In this document: positions 8,561-15,578 of the stretch, piece after piece | How the letters are laid out: each line of letters opens with the position of its first letter | Numbering within the stretch: the first letter of the stretch is position 1 | Assembly: GCA_944326915.1 (NCBI GenBank) | Contig: CALVFT010000001.1 | Span: forward strand, 186,001 to 250,000 | Source: Candidatus Gastranaerophilales bacterium | GTDB taxonomy: Bacteria > Cyanobacteriota > Vampirovibrionia > Gastranaerophilales > Gastranaerophilaceae | Direction of reading: 5' to 3' | Length of the DNA: 64,000 nucleotides | Position numbers and translations under genes: made by a program | The notes under the pieces: model-generated | What the model saw: the letters and a program-made list of their open reading frames with translations, nothing else | Told to the model about the DNA's origin: nothing | Databases searched by the model: none

Positions 8561-9760
8561 TTAAATATTTTTGAAAATTTTTACAGCTCTCGGCAAAATT
8601 CCTAAACAATAAGATATTGTCACTCCATAATTTGTAATAGGAATATTCTTCTTATTTGCTATTAGAATTCGTGATAAAACCTCTCGCCTGTTAGTCATAC
8701 AAGCTCCACAATGGATAATTAGCTTATAATCATCAATCACAGGGAAATCGTGACCTGCATAATTTTCAATTACTAAATCCTTGCCGGTCTTTTTTTTCAA
8801 CCAATTTGGGATTTTTACTCTACCAATATCATCTTCTATTGCATGGTGAGTACAGCTTTCAAGAATTAAGACCTTATCCCCGTCTTTCAAACTTTCTATG
8901 GCTTTTGCACCTTTTACAAATTCGTCCAAATCACCTTTTAATCTCGCAAACAAAATTGAAAAAGAAGTCAAAGGAATATCTTCAGGAACAATTTCATCCA
9001 CCTGTTTAAAAGCCTGACTATCAGTAACAACCAATGTAGGAGGAACTTTCAAACTATCAATTGCAGCCTTCAACTCAGTTTCCTTCACCACATAGCATAG
9101 ACAATCACTGTCCAACAAATCCCTTATTGTCTGAACTTGAGGAAGAATTATTCTACCTTTTGGAGCTTCTTTATCGATAGGTATAACAAGTATCACCGTA
9201 CTGCCTTTTTCAACCAAGTCACCAACTATCTTTGGAGAATTTACAAAATCATCAGGCAACATCTTCACAAGTTGATCCTTAAAGTGATAGATAAAATTGT
9301 CATCATTTACTACAGAAGTCAAAATTATTCTTGAAGTAAAAGATTTTATCTTAGTCAAGGCTTCTTCACTGATATTTTTAACATCAGCTTTATTTACAAT
9401 AACCATATACGGAATTTTCAATTCCTCAAACTGCCTTATCAAATTAATTTCATATTCATCAAAACCATTGAAATCGACAACTACAAGAGCAACATCTATC
9501 CTATTTAAAACTTTCATAGTCTTTTCAAGTCTTTTTTCACCTAATTCGGTACTATCATCAATACCTGCCGTATCCAAAAAAGTTACAGGGCCTACAGGTA
9601 ACAATTCCATAGACTTTTCAACAACATCTGTAGTTGTGCCTGCAATATCAGATACAATGGAAATCTCCTGATTAGTAATTTTGTTCAATAACGAAGACTT
9701 TCCAACGTTAGTTTTACCAAAAACTCCGATATGTAATCTCATTGATTTTAATGCTTTCAT
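8561..9760 (-). CDS. hydF: [FeFe]-hydrogenase H-cluster maturation GTPase HydF
   Basis: 399 aa, normal for HydF, the scaffold on which the 2Fe subcluster made by HydE and HydG is assembled before transfer to apo-hydrogenase. The N-terminal G domain has GKTNVGKSS (residues 15-23), GTTTD, DTAG and NKAD. A dimerisation domain follows. The C-terminal cluster-binding domain carries CTHH at about residue 300 and HCGAC at 350-354, the two halves of the HydF iron-sulfur motif. Its clients are presumably the hydrogenases at 13.8 and 19.1 kb. hydE and hydG are not in the window. The P-loop domain resembles that of MnmE, encoded 400 bp away, but both are complete and distinct. Confidence 0.96.
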   Translation of the reverse strand: MKALKSMRLHIGVFGKTNVGKSSLLNKITNQEISIVSDIAGTTTDVVEKSMELLPVGPVTFLDTAGIDDSTELGEKRLEKTMKVLNRIDVALVVVDFNGFDEYEINLIRQFEELKIPYMVIVNKADVKNISEEALTKIKSFTSRIILTSVVNDDNFIYHFKDQLVKMLPDDFVNSPKIVGDLVEKGSTVILVIPIDKEAPKGRIILPQVQTIRDLLDSDCLCYVVKETELKAAIDSLKVPPTLVVTDSQAFKQVDEIVPEDIPLTSFSILFARLKGDLDEFVKGAKAIESLKDGDKVLILESCTHHAIEDDIGRVKIPNWLKKKTGKDLVIENYAGHDFPVIDDYKLIIHCGACMTNRREVLSRILIANKKNIPITNYGVTISYCLGILPRAVKIFKNI

Positions 9761-9779
9761 CTATAACCCTCTCTATACC

Positions 9780-9810
9780 AAAAAAGGCCGTCAGAAAAGA
9801 CAGCCTTTTT
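9780..9810 (-). terminator. Terminator of rpsO
   Basis: Stem AAAAAGGCCGTC / GACAGCCTTTTT with one mismatch and a 6-nt AGAAAA loop, ending in a T run on the minus strand, 20 nt after the rpsO stop. Confidence 0.8.
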
Positions 9811-9830
9811 GAAAATTGAATTAATTTTGA

Positions 9831-10094
9831 TTAACCTCTGATACCTAGTTTTTTGATTAATTCTCTGTATTCTTCTAGGTTTTGAGATTTCAAATAAGCA
9901 AGTAATCTTTTTCTTTTACCTACCATCATCAAAAGACCTCTTTTTGTAGCGAAATCTTTTTTATTTGATTTTAAGTGTTCAGTAAGTTCAGAAATTTTTT
10001 GGCTCATCATAGCAACTTGAACAGCTGTAGAACCAGTGTCTTTTTCGTTTTTACCGTAAGCTTTAATGATTTCTTGTTTGTTTTTTAAATTCAT
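9831..10094 (-). CDS. rpsO: 30S ribosomal protein S15
   Basis: 87 aa, the standard size of S15, which binds the central domain of 16S rRNA and nucleates assembly of the platform. Diagnostic stretches are [36 protein letters not shown] and LLAYLKSQ. A good AGGAAAAT site precedes the ATG. It is transcribed alone and ended by a hairpin before hydF; in E. coli rpsO is autoregulated through a 5' leader structure, but I see no clear equivalent in the 110 bp upstream. Confidence 0.97.
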   Translation of the reverse strand: MNLKNKQEIIKAYGKNEKDTGSTAVQVAMMSQKISELTEHLKSNKKDFATKRGLLMMVGKRKRLLAYLKSQNLEEYRELIKKLGIRG

Positions 10095-10206
10095 ATTAAT
10101 TTTCCTTTTCTTGTTGAGTGATTATTGGCGTAAGCACTCTACAAGTTGCATGATAATATGATAAAGAAAAAATTGCAAGCATGAAATTTCAAATATGTTA
10201 AGGTTT

Positions 10207-10686
10207 TTAAACTAATCTATGAGTTTGATAATTAGCAGTTTGCAACGCTGCAATAAATTTTGAATAAGCCTCATTTACAGAACTTGAAGTCTTGTTGTAT
10301 AGACCTTGATCATACAAAGAGTTTTTATCAGCCATAGATGTTAGTAAATCACCCTTATTTGAAACCTGATATTTGGACATTAAACTGCTATTAAGAGAAT
10401 GTTGTTGTTTTAACAAAGCCTCATATTCAGCTTCTAATTGTTTGTAATTAGCAATTAAAGCTTCAGATTGAGCTAAATGTTTATCATATGCTTCCATTCG
10501 CATATTGAAAAAATTCTCTGCGGGATTAGACATATAAGATGGCTGATTTTTTGCAAGAGTATGTATTGACTGCTGCTTTAATTGTTTCATTTGAGCAGTT
10601 AAATAGTTTTCATAAGAGCCATAAGTTGCCTTAAGTTCCTTATTTCCTTCAAATTGTTCTCTTGAAATATTACTAATCTTAGTCAT
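10207..10686 (-). CDS. Hypothetical helical/coiled-coil protein
   Basis: 159 aa, not recognised. It is almost all predicted helix; residues ~70-105 (SEALIANYKQLEAEYEAL region) have heptad spacing of a coiled coil. It is Gln/Asn/Ser rich with no signal peptide and no cysteine. An AAAAAGGGATTGTT stretch upstream of the ATG is a fair ribosome binding site. It stands alone between rpsO and the repeat block. A structural or secreted-substrate role can be imagined but nothing in the sequence shows it. Confidence 0.6.
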   Translation of the reverse strand: MTKISNISREQFEGNKELKATYGSYENYLTAQMKQLKQQSIHTLAKNQPSYMSNPAENFFNMRMEAYDKHLAQSEALIANYKQLEAEYEALLKQQHSLNSSLMSKYQVSNKGDLLTSMADKNSLYDQGLYNKTSSSVNEAYSKFIAALQTANYQTHRLV

Positions 10687-10812
10687 AACAATCCCTTTTT
10701 TATACTCTCTATATATATATAAAGTATTTATTCCCTAAATAATTGCCTTTTATGTAAAGTTTTATTGCAATATAAATATTATCAATATCTCTTAAGCTTG
10801 CATAAATCTATT

Positions 10813-10842
10813 GGTACTTTCTTGTGCCGACAAGAAAGTACC
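10813..10842. repeat. Perfect 13-bp hairpin at the end of a repeat unit
   Basis: GGTACTTTCTTGT and its exact complement ACAAGAAAGTACC are separated by GCCG. It forms the outer end of the inverted repeat unit and corresponds in position to the end hairpins of the other two units. Confidence 0.85.
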
Positions 10843-10985
10843 ACAAAGAAACTCTCGGCAGTCACTTCGTTCACTAATCAATCGTAATTGCTCAACTTAA
10901 GATGAGCAAACTCGCTATCGTTCAAACAATGCTCATCTGGTTATTGTTTCGCAAACATTGATTGTTCACTGCGCTAATTACCGAA
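10813..10985 (-). repeat. Dispersed repeat unit, copy 1a (inverted)
   Basis: Read on the minus strand this stretch aligns with copies 1b and 2: it shares CGAGTTTG/TTGAACGATAGCGAG-type blocks, GCGAAACAATAA and a terminal hairpin. It is more diverged than the other two. With copy 1b it makes a large imperfect palindrome of about 350 bp. Confidence 0.6.
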
Positions 10986-10997
10986 AGCTTTAAAATT

Positions 10998-11160
10998 GCG
11001 GCGATAGCGGAATGAATAATAATTATAATCGAAGTAAATATCAAGGGCATGTATTGTTTGAGTGAAACGAGTTTACACGCCTTTAGGCTGAGATTAAATA
11101 ATTATTAATGAATGGAGCGTGCCGCTGGTTTTGTGGAACTTTGTCCATACAAAGTTCACG
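10998..11160 (+). repeat. Dispersed repeat unit, copy 1b
   Basis: About 162 bp collinear with 44302-44463. Shared blocks in order: CGATAG-G-AATGA, AATAATT, CGAA--AAAT-TCAA, GTTTGAG-GA--CGAGTT, TGAG, ATTATTA--GAATG, CGTG, TGGTTTTG--GAA, then a terminal hairpin GAACTTTGT / ACAAAGTTC. No reading frame is conserved, so it is non-coding. Confidence 0.75.
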
Positions 11161-11227
11161 CTGTCCGCGTAGGACATTATTATTTTAATAAAATATATTT
11201 GTAGATAATATTTATTATGTAATTTTA

Positions 11228-11236
11228 TGCTAAAAT
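11228..11236 (+). promoter_or_regulatory. Extended -10 (TGCTAAAAT) of purB
   Basis: TG-C-TAAAAT is followed by 6 nt (GTAACT) and the purB ATG. No Shine-Dalgarno sequence exists between them. Confidence 0.6.
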
Positions 11237-11242
11237 GTAACT

Positions 11243-12535
11243 ATGATTGAAAGATACTCTCGAGAAGAAATGAAAAAGATATGGGATTTAGAATCTAAAT
11301 TCCAATATTATTTGAATGTAGAAATAGCTGTTGCAGAAGCCTATGCGGAGCTTGGAGAATTTCCTAAAGAAGATATTGCACAACTAAGGCAAAAGGCGAA
11401 GTTCAATATTGAAAGAATTGATGAAATCGAAAAAGAAGTACGTCATGATGTTATTGCCTTTTTAACTTGTGTAAACGAAAGTCTTGGAGAACTTGCCAAG
11501 TATATGCATGTTGGAATGACAAGTTCTGACGTAATTGATACAGCTTTTGCACTACAAATTCAAGACAGCGGGAAAATAATCATTAATGATTTAGACGAGA
11601 CAATTCAATCTTTAAAGGATTTAGCAAACAAGCACAAAAGTACAATTTGCATCGGACGTTCTCACGGGATTCATGCAGAAGTTATGACATTTGGGGTAAA
11701 GATTTGCAGCTGGATTGATATTCTTCAACGTCAAAGAGCTAATTTCATACACGCACTGGAACAAATTAGGGTAGGACAAATATCAGGTCCTGTAGGAACT
11801 TACAGCAATATTTCTCCTGAAGTTGAAAAAGTTACTTGCAAACACCTTAATCTAAAACCTGCAAGAATATCAACTCAAATAATAGCAAGGGATTATCACG
11901 CATACTTTATGCAATCACTTGCTTTAATCGCTAGTGTAATAGAACAATTTGCAACTGAAATAAGACATCTGCAACGTACAGAAGTACTTGAAGTGGAAGA
12001 AGGATTTGGCAAAAATCAAAAAGGATCTTCTGCTATGCCGCACAAAAAAAATCCTGTATTATCAGAAAATTTATGTGGACTTGCAAGAGTAGTAAGAGCA
12101 AATTCTATAGTAGCGTTAGAAAATATTCCACTTTGGCATGAAAGAGACATCTCACACAGCTCGGCTGAGCGTATAATATTCCCTGACAGCCTTACTCTTG
12201 TAGATTTTATGCTAAATAGATTTAATGGAGTCATTAAAAATCTGGTTGTGCATGAAAAAAATATGTTAAAAAATACAGACAAATTCGGTGGCATTGTCTT
12301 TTCACAAAAAGTTCTTTTGACTCTTGTTGAAAAAGGCTTAACAAGAGAAGAAGCTTATCGAATTGTACAACGTAATGCACTTGATGCCTTTGAAAATGAT
12401 GGCGATTTTAGGGTAAACTTACTCAACGACGAAGCTGTTACAAAGCTACTATCACCTGTAGAAATTGATGAAATCTTTAATAAACAAGAATTTTTAAAAA
12501 ACATCAATGAAATATATTCAAGAATTTTGAATTAA
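11243..12535 (+). CDS. purB: Adenylosuccinate lyase
   Basis: 430 aa, typical of the short bacterial PurB. It cleaves SAICAR to AICAR and adenylosuccinate to AMP in purine synthesis, as a cytoplasmic homotetramer. The fumarase/aspartase superfamily signature SSAMPHKKNP is at ~residues 260-270 (catalytic Ser in the mobile loop), TSSDVIDTA at ~95 and GRSHGIHAE with the active His at ~140. Start ATG at 11243 begins MIERYSREEMKKIWDLESKF, matching the family start; a leaderless promoter is placed 6 nt before it. It is transcribed alone and closed by a bidirectional terminator shared with the convergent pseudopilin. Confidence 0.97.
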   Translation: MIERYSREEMKKIWDLESKFQYYLNVEIAVAEAYAELGEFPKEDIAQLRQKAKFNIERIDEIEKEVRHDVIAFLTCVNESLGELAKYMHVGMTSSDVIDTAFALQIQDSGKIIINDLDETIQSLKDLANKHKSTICIGRSHGIHAEVMTFGVKICSWIDILQRQRANFIHALEQIRVGQISGPVGTYSNISPEVEKVTCKHLNLKPARISTQIIARDYHAYFMQSLALIASVIEQFATEIRHLQRTEVLEVEEGFGKNQKGSSAMPHKKNPVLSENLCGLARVVRANSIVALENIPLWHERDISHSSAERIIFPDSLTLVDFMLNRFNGVIKNLVVHEKNMLKNTDKFGGIVFSQKVLLTLVEKGLTREEAYRIVQRNALDAFENDGDFRVNLLNDEAVTKLLSPVEIDEIFNKQEFLKNINEIYSRILN

Positions 12536-12543
12536 ATTATACT

Positions 12544-12570
12544 AAAAAAGAGGTCAATGACCTCTTTTTT
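12544..12570. terminator. Bidirectional terminator, pilin-type copy 1
   Basis: A perfect stem AAAAAAGAGGTCA / TGACCTCTTTTTT serves purB on one strand and pseudopilin A on the other. The same GAGGTCA stem recurs at 17042 and 18040, each time at the 3' end of a pseudopilin gene. Confidence 0.9.
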
Positions 12571-12573
12571 AGC

Positions 12574-13413
12574 TTAGTATGGATAATCTTTTGGAAATTC
12601 CCAACCATTCGTTATAACATCATAGGCGCAGGTAAAACCTAAATCACCCTTTTTACAGTCCGATGTCCCGTCGTAATATGGCTGCAACTTATCATCTTTT
12701 AGCATAAAATAGTAGATATCTCGTCCTACCTGATTTGGTTTTTTAGCACCATTAACATCTATGATATAAAGTATCTTGATATTTTTGTGCCATAAATTCC
12801 AATATACTCCACCACCAGAATTTTCTGCAAATAACAATGCCAATGACGCACCAGAACTCAAATTATATTGATAAGTATAATGATATAATCCTAAATAACC
12901 ACCATACCAGACATTACCCTGAGTACCCTGCCCATTTAACATTTTAAAACTGGTCGCTGGCTTCAAACTAATACAATCAGTAACACCGGCAACACCTGTA
13001 TGTCCACAGTATCTTCCAACCATGTAACTAGCATATGAGTCAGCTATTTTAGTATTTTTACTATTGTCTTTACCTTGGTCAGTTATATAACTAAATAAAA
13101 TCCAATCTTTTGGTTCTCCATTTTCTTCAACAACCCTCAAATGAGCATTTTGGACAGTTGCATAAGCCTTTTTTAATGCAGCTATATATGCCTGATTTTG
13201 AAACTTACTTATTACTGAAGGCAAAGTCAATGCTGCTACAACCCCAATAACTCCTAAAGTAATTAAAACTTCTGCTAAAGTAAATCCATTTTTCTTTTCG
13301 AAGTGATGTTTCATATCACTAGTATAACATTTTTCTAATTTTTTACAAGAGAAAGGAAGATATTCAATTAAGCTTTGAAAAGTGCCCCCCCCCCCGAAAT
13401 TCGTGATTTGCAT
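12574..13413 (-). CDS. Pseudopilin A with poly-G leader, in-frame (11 G)
   Basis: A type IV pilin-like protein. From the internal ATG at 13314 it is 246 aa: a short basic leader KHHFEKKNG, then FTLAEVLITLGVIGVVAALT (residues 11-30), the class III signal with Glu at +5, cleaved and methylated by prepilin peptidase and then anchored in the inner membrane. The globular part has paired Cys (103/114, 220/229), a DVNG motif at 186-189 with KPNQVGRD after it, and ends NGWEFPKDYPY. In this locus the frame is also open upstream to an ATG at 13413 with AAAGGAG 7 nt before it; this adds 33 residues including four Gly encoded by 11 G. Two products are therefore possible: a long form from the ribosome binding site, and a short form from the leaderless promoter before 13314. 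Which is native is unknown. Confidence 0.85.
   Translation of the reverse strand: MQITNFGGGGTFQSLIEYLPFSCKKLEKCYTSDMKHHFEKKNGFTLAEVLITLGVIGVVAALTLPSVISKFQNQAYIAALKKAYATVQNAHLRVVEENGEPKDWILFSYITDQGKDNSKNTKIADSYASYMVGRYCGHTGVAGVTDCISLKPATSFKMLNGQGTQGNVWYGGYLGLYHYTYQYNLSSGASLALLFAENSGGGVYWNLWHKNIKILYIIDVNGAKKPNQVGRDIYYFMLKDDKLQPYYDGTSDCKKGDLGFTCAYDVITNGWEFPKDYPY
13321..13326 (-). promoter_or_regulatory. Internal promoter of pseudopilin A (TTGTAA / TATACT)
   Basis: TTGTAA at 13343-13348, a 16-bp spacer, TATACT at 13321-13326, then 6 nt (AGTGAT) to the ATG at 13314. The layout predicts a leaderless mRNA for the short form. Both boxes are conserved at the two sister loci. Confidence 0.55.
13385..13395 (-). 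repeat. Poly-G tract, 11 G (reading frame open)
   Basis: Eleven consecutive C on the plus strand, so 11 G on the coding strand, starting 18 nt after the upstream ATG at 13413. With 11 G the frame continues into the pilin; 10 or 12 G would stop it within a few codons (TAA or TGA). Confidence 0.9.
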
Positions 13414-13451
13414 ATTTATACTCCTTTCTTTTGCTATTCTTTTACGTACTT

Positions 13452-13480
13452 ATTATAAAAGATTTTTTCAATTTTAGCAA
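13452..13480 (-). promoter_or_regulatory. Promoter of pseudopilin A leader
   Basis: TTGCTA (13475-13480), 17-bp spacer, TATAAT (13452-13457), then about 38 nt to the upstream ATG with AAAGGAG at 13421-13427. The same promoter stands before pseudopilins B, C and D. Confidence 0.75.
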
Positions 13481-13571
13481 ATAAAATCACAATTATTTTA
13501 GTAAAATATTAAAAAAGTATTGAAATACATGCGAAAATAATATAAAATGGTTATTATAGAAAGAGGAAGAT

Positions 13572-13811
13572 ATGCCAAAGGTCAATATAACTGTATGTAT
13601 GGGAAGCTCTTGTTTTGCACGTGGTAATGAACGTAATCTTGAATTTATTGAAGCATATATTCAAGCTCACGACTTACAAGCTAATGTAAATTTAGCTGGG
13701 TCTCGTTGTGAAAATAAATGCGCAAGAGGGCCTGTTGTCATTGTCAACGACGTTGAATACAACAACGTTGATGAAAGAAAGTTGGAAGAAATACTTTCAA
13801 AACTTATTTAA
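13572..13811 (+). CDS. Thioredoxin-like [2Fe-2S] ferredoxin (NuoE C-terminal type)
   Basis: 79 aa. CMGSSC at residues 9-14 and CENKC at 46-50 are the four cluster ligands of the thioredoxin-like 2Fe-2S fold found at the C-terminus of NuoE/HymA and in stand-alone ferredoxins. It should be a small cytoplasmic electron carrier or partner of the adjacent hydrogenase-like protein, 30 bp downstream. AGAGGAAGAT precedes the ATG. It heads a plus-strand operon of four genes ending at 17031, in which a second copy of this type closes the operon; the two differ in sequence and are not a recent duplication. Confidence 0.9.
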   Translation: MPKVNITVCMGSSCFARGNERNLEFIEAYIQAHDLQANVNLAGSRCENKCARGPVVIVNDVEYNNVDERKLEEILSKLI

Positions 13812-13841
13812 TTATCGTTTTCATATATTTAGGAGTCATTA

Positions 13842-15569
13842 ATGAATAATCAATATCCGGTCTACACTCTGACAAATGAATGTCACGACTGTTATAAATG
13901 CATAAGAAACTGTCCAGTAAAAGCTATTAAAATAGAAAACGGTCATGCATCAGTTATTCCGGAACGTTGCGTAGCTTGCGGTAATTGTGTAAAAAGTTGC
14001 CCTACAAACGCAAAACGAGTTCGTAATGATATCGCCAAAGCTAAAAACTTAATTTTAGCTAAAAAAGAGGTGTATGTTTCACTTGCACCTTCTTGGAGCG
14101 GAGTATTTGAACATTCTCCTAAAAAAATGATTACTATTTTGAAAAAGCTTGGCTTCAAAGAAGTTTCAGAAACAGCTCTTGGAGCTCAAGAAGTATCTAT
14201 CAAAACTGCAGAGATACTAAATAGTGCCGAAAAAGGTTTGTTTATTTCAAGTGCCTGCCCTGTTGTTGTAGACTTTATCAAACATTACAGACCTGAGTTT
14301 ATTAAATGTATTACACCAATAGGCTCACCTGCAATGACTCATGCGAAAATGCTTAGAGAAAAATACGGCAACGACATATCAATAGTATTTATTGGGCCTT
14401 GCATAGCTAAGAAAAATGAAACTTCATATACAGATTTAATCGATGTAGCTTTGACGTTTGAAGAATTAAAAATGTGGATTCACGATGAAAACATCGACAT
14501 AGCAGAAATTCAAACAAACCCTGAAAACAAATTCGTTCCATATGATGCTTTTGAAGGTGCTTTGTATCCTATTGATGGCGGAATGAATGAAACTATAAAA
14601 AGAATTGGTGTTAAAGATGGCATTCAATTAATAGATGTATGTGGCTTTCAAGCATTTGAAAATGCATTGAATAATCTTAACCCTGATAAAGTTGAAAAAA
14701 CAATATTTGTGGAAGCTCTTGCTTGTGATGGAGGTTGTATTGCAGGTCCTTGTATTTCAACAACAAAAGCAAGCATATCAGTTGTCTCAGACATTTTATC
14801 TAAAACAAAAAAACGAGATTATATCCCCAAAAAAGCATCAACAACTGTTGATTATGAACTGAAACCTCAAAAAGTTATCAACAAAGAATATCCTTTAGAA
14901 GAAATTCTAAAGACACTTAAAAAAATAGGTAAACATACAGTAGATGATGAACTTAACTGTGGCGGATGCGGATACGCAACTTGTCGAGATCTTGCAAAAG
15001 CACTATTAGATGGTGATGCAGAACCGTCAATGTGTGTTTCTTATATGAGAAAAATTGCAATGAGAAAAGCTGCTGCTATGATTCGATGCATGCCTGCTGC
15101 TGTTGTTATGGTGGATAACAATTTGAATATTCTGGAAGCAAACGACAGCTTTATGAAAATGTTTACCGGTGATATGTATGAAGTCTTTGCAGCACGCCCT
15201 GACGGACTTGCAGGAGCTGCAATAGACAGAATTGTAGATTTTGCAGACATTTTTAGGACAATTCTAAAAACCGGAAAAGATTTACACAAAGAGCACTATC
15301 ATATTAAAAATCGTCTATATGATATTTCCGCATTTACAATCGAAGAAAATGAAATTGTAGGAGCTGTTATCACAGACGTAACTTCTTCAGAAACTAACAG
15401 AGAAAAAATCTCTCAAAAAGCTCAAGAAGTTATTTCAAAAAATATTTCAATAGTACAAGAAATTGCTTGCCTTTTAGGGGAACATATGGTTGAGACAGAA
15501 ACACTTCTAAGCTCAATCGCAAATGATTATGATGACAATGACAACAACGAAACAGAAAATAATAAATAA
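13842..15569 (+). CDS. Sensory-type [FeFe]-hydrogenase with PAS domain (HydS-like)
   Basis: 575 aa. Domains: two 4Fe-4S motifs at residues 14-24 and 43-53 (CHDCYKCIRNC, CVACGNCVKSC); a hydrogenase H-domain at ~75-310; a Cys-rich Fe-S domain at 373-398 (CGGCGYATC...C); a PAS domain at ~410-515. H-cluster ligands are kept: C139 (SSACP), C187 (GPCIAKK), C295 and C299 (ACDGGC). The proton-relay cysteine that precedes C139 in catalytic enzymes (TSCCP) is alanine here, and the partner loop GPC replaces the usual MPC/SPC. This combination is known for putative H2-sensing hydrogenases (groups C/D), which have low turnover. The next gene is a SpoIIE-type phosphatase, the usual output partner. I infer H2 or redox sensing rather than metabolism. 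GGAGTC precedes the ATG. Confidence 0.9.
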   Translation: MNNQYPVYTLTNECHDCYKCIRNCPVKAIKIENGHASVIPERCVACGNCVKSCPTNAKRVRNDIAKAKNLILAKKEVYVSLAPSWSGVFEHSPKKMITILKKLGFKEVSETALGAQEVSIKTAEILNSAEKGLFISSACPVVVDFIKHYRPEFIKCITPIGSPAMTHAKMLREKYGNDISIVFIGPCIAKKNETSYTDLIDVALTFEELKMWIHDENIDIAEIQTNPENKFVPYDAFEGALYPIDGGMNETIKRIGVKDGIQLIDVCGFQAFENALNNLNPDKVEKTIFVEALACDGGCIAGPCISTTKASISVVSDILSKTKKRDYIPKKASTTVDYELKPQKVINKEYPLEEILKTLKKIGKHTVDDELNCGGCGYATCRDLAKALLDGDAEPSMCVSYMRKIAMRKAAAMIRCMPAAVVMVDNNLNILEANDSFMKMFTGDMYEVFAARPDGLAGAAIDRIVDFADIFRTILKTGKDLHKEHYHIKNRLYDISAFTIEENEIVGAVITDVTSSETNREKISQKAQEVISKNISIVQEIACLLGEHMVETETLLSSIANDYDDNDNNETENNK

Positions 15570-15578
15570 AGGTAACTA

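Larger units (their letters stand above)
10687..11242. other. Non-coding block holding inverted repeat units
   Basis: 556 bp without a credible gene. The first 125 bp are AT-rich upstream sequence of the coiled-coil gene. Positions 10813-11160 are two head-to-head copies of a dispersed repeat, with more G+C than the surroundings. The last 30 bp hold the purB promoter. Confidence 0.7.
13314..13480 (-). repeat. Conserved pilin leader, copy A
   Basis: From the TTGCTA box at 13475-13480 to the internal ATG at 13314. Apart from about 15 bases around the upstream ATG and the length of the G run, it is nearly identical to 17852-18017 and very similar to 21340-21505, although the mature parts of the three pilins differ strongly. 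Confidence 0.85.

Noticed and set aside
10813-11160. CRISPR array
   Set aside because: The repeats are long, few, inverted and diverged, with no regular spacers, and there is no cas gene in the window.
10800-11240. Degraded transposase or insertion sequence in the repeat block
   Set aside because: No frame longer than a few dozen codons and no transposase-like translation on either strand; the block is explained by inverted repeat units.
13842-15569. Reading the sensory hydrogenase as a second catalytic H2 enzyme
   Set aside because: The proton-relay cysteine is replaced by alanine, the second loop is altered, and a PAS domain and phosphatase partner are present, all pointing to a sensor.
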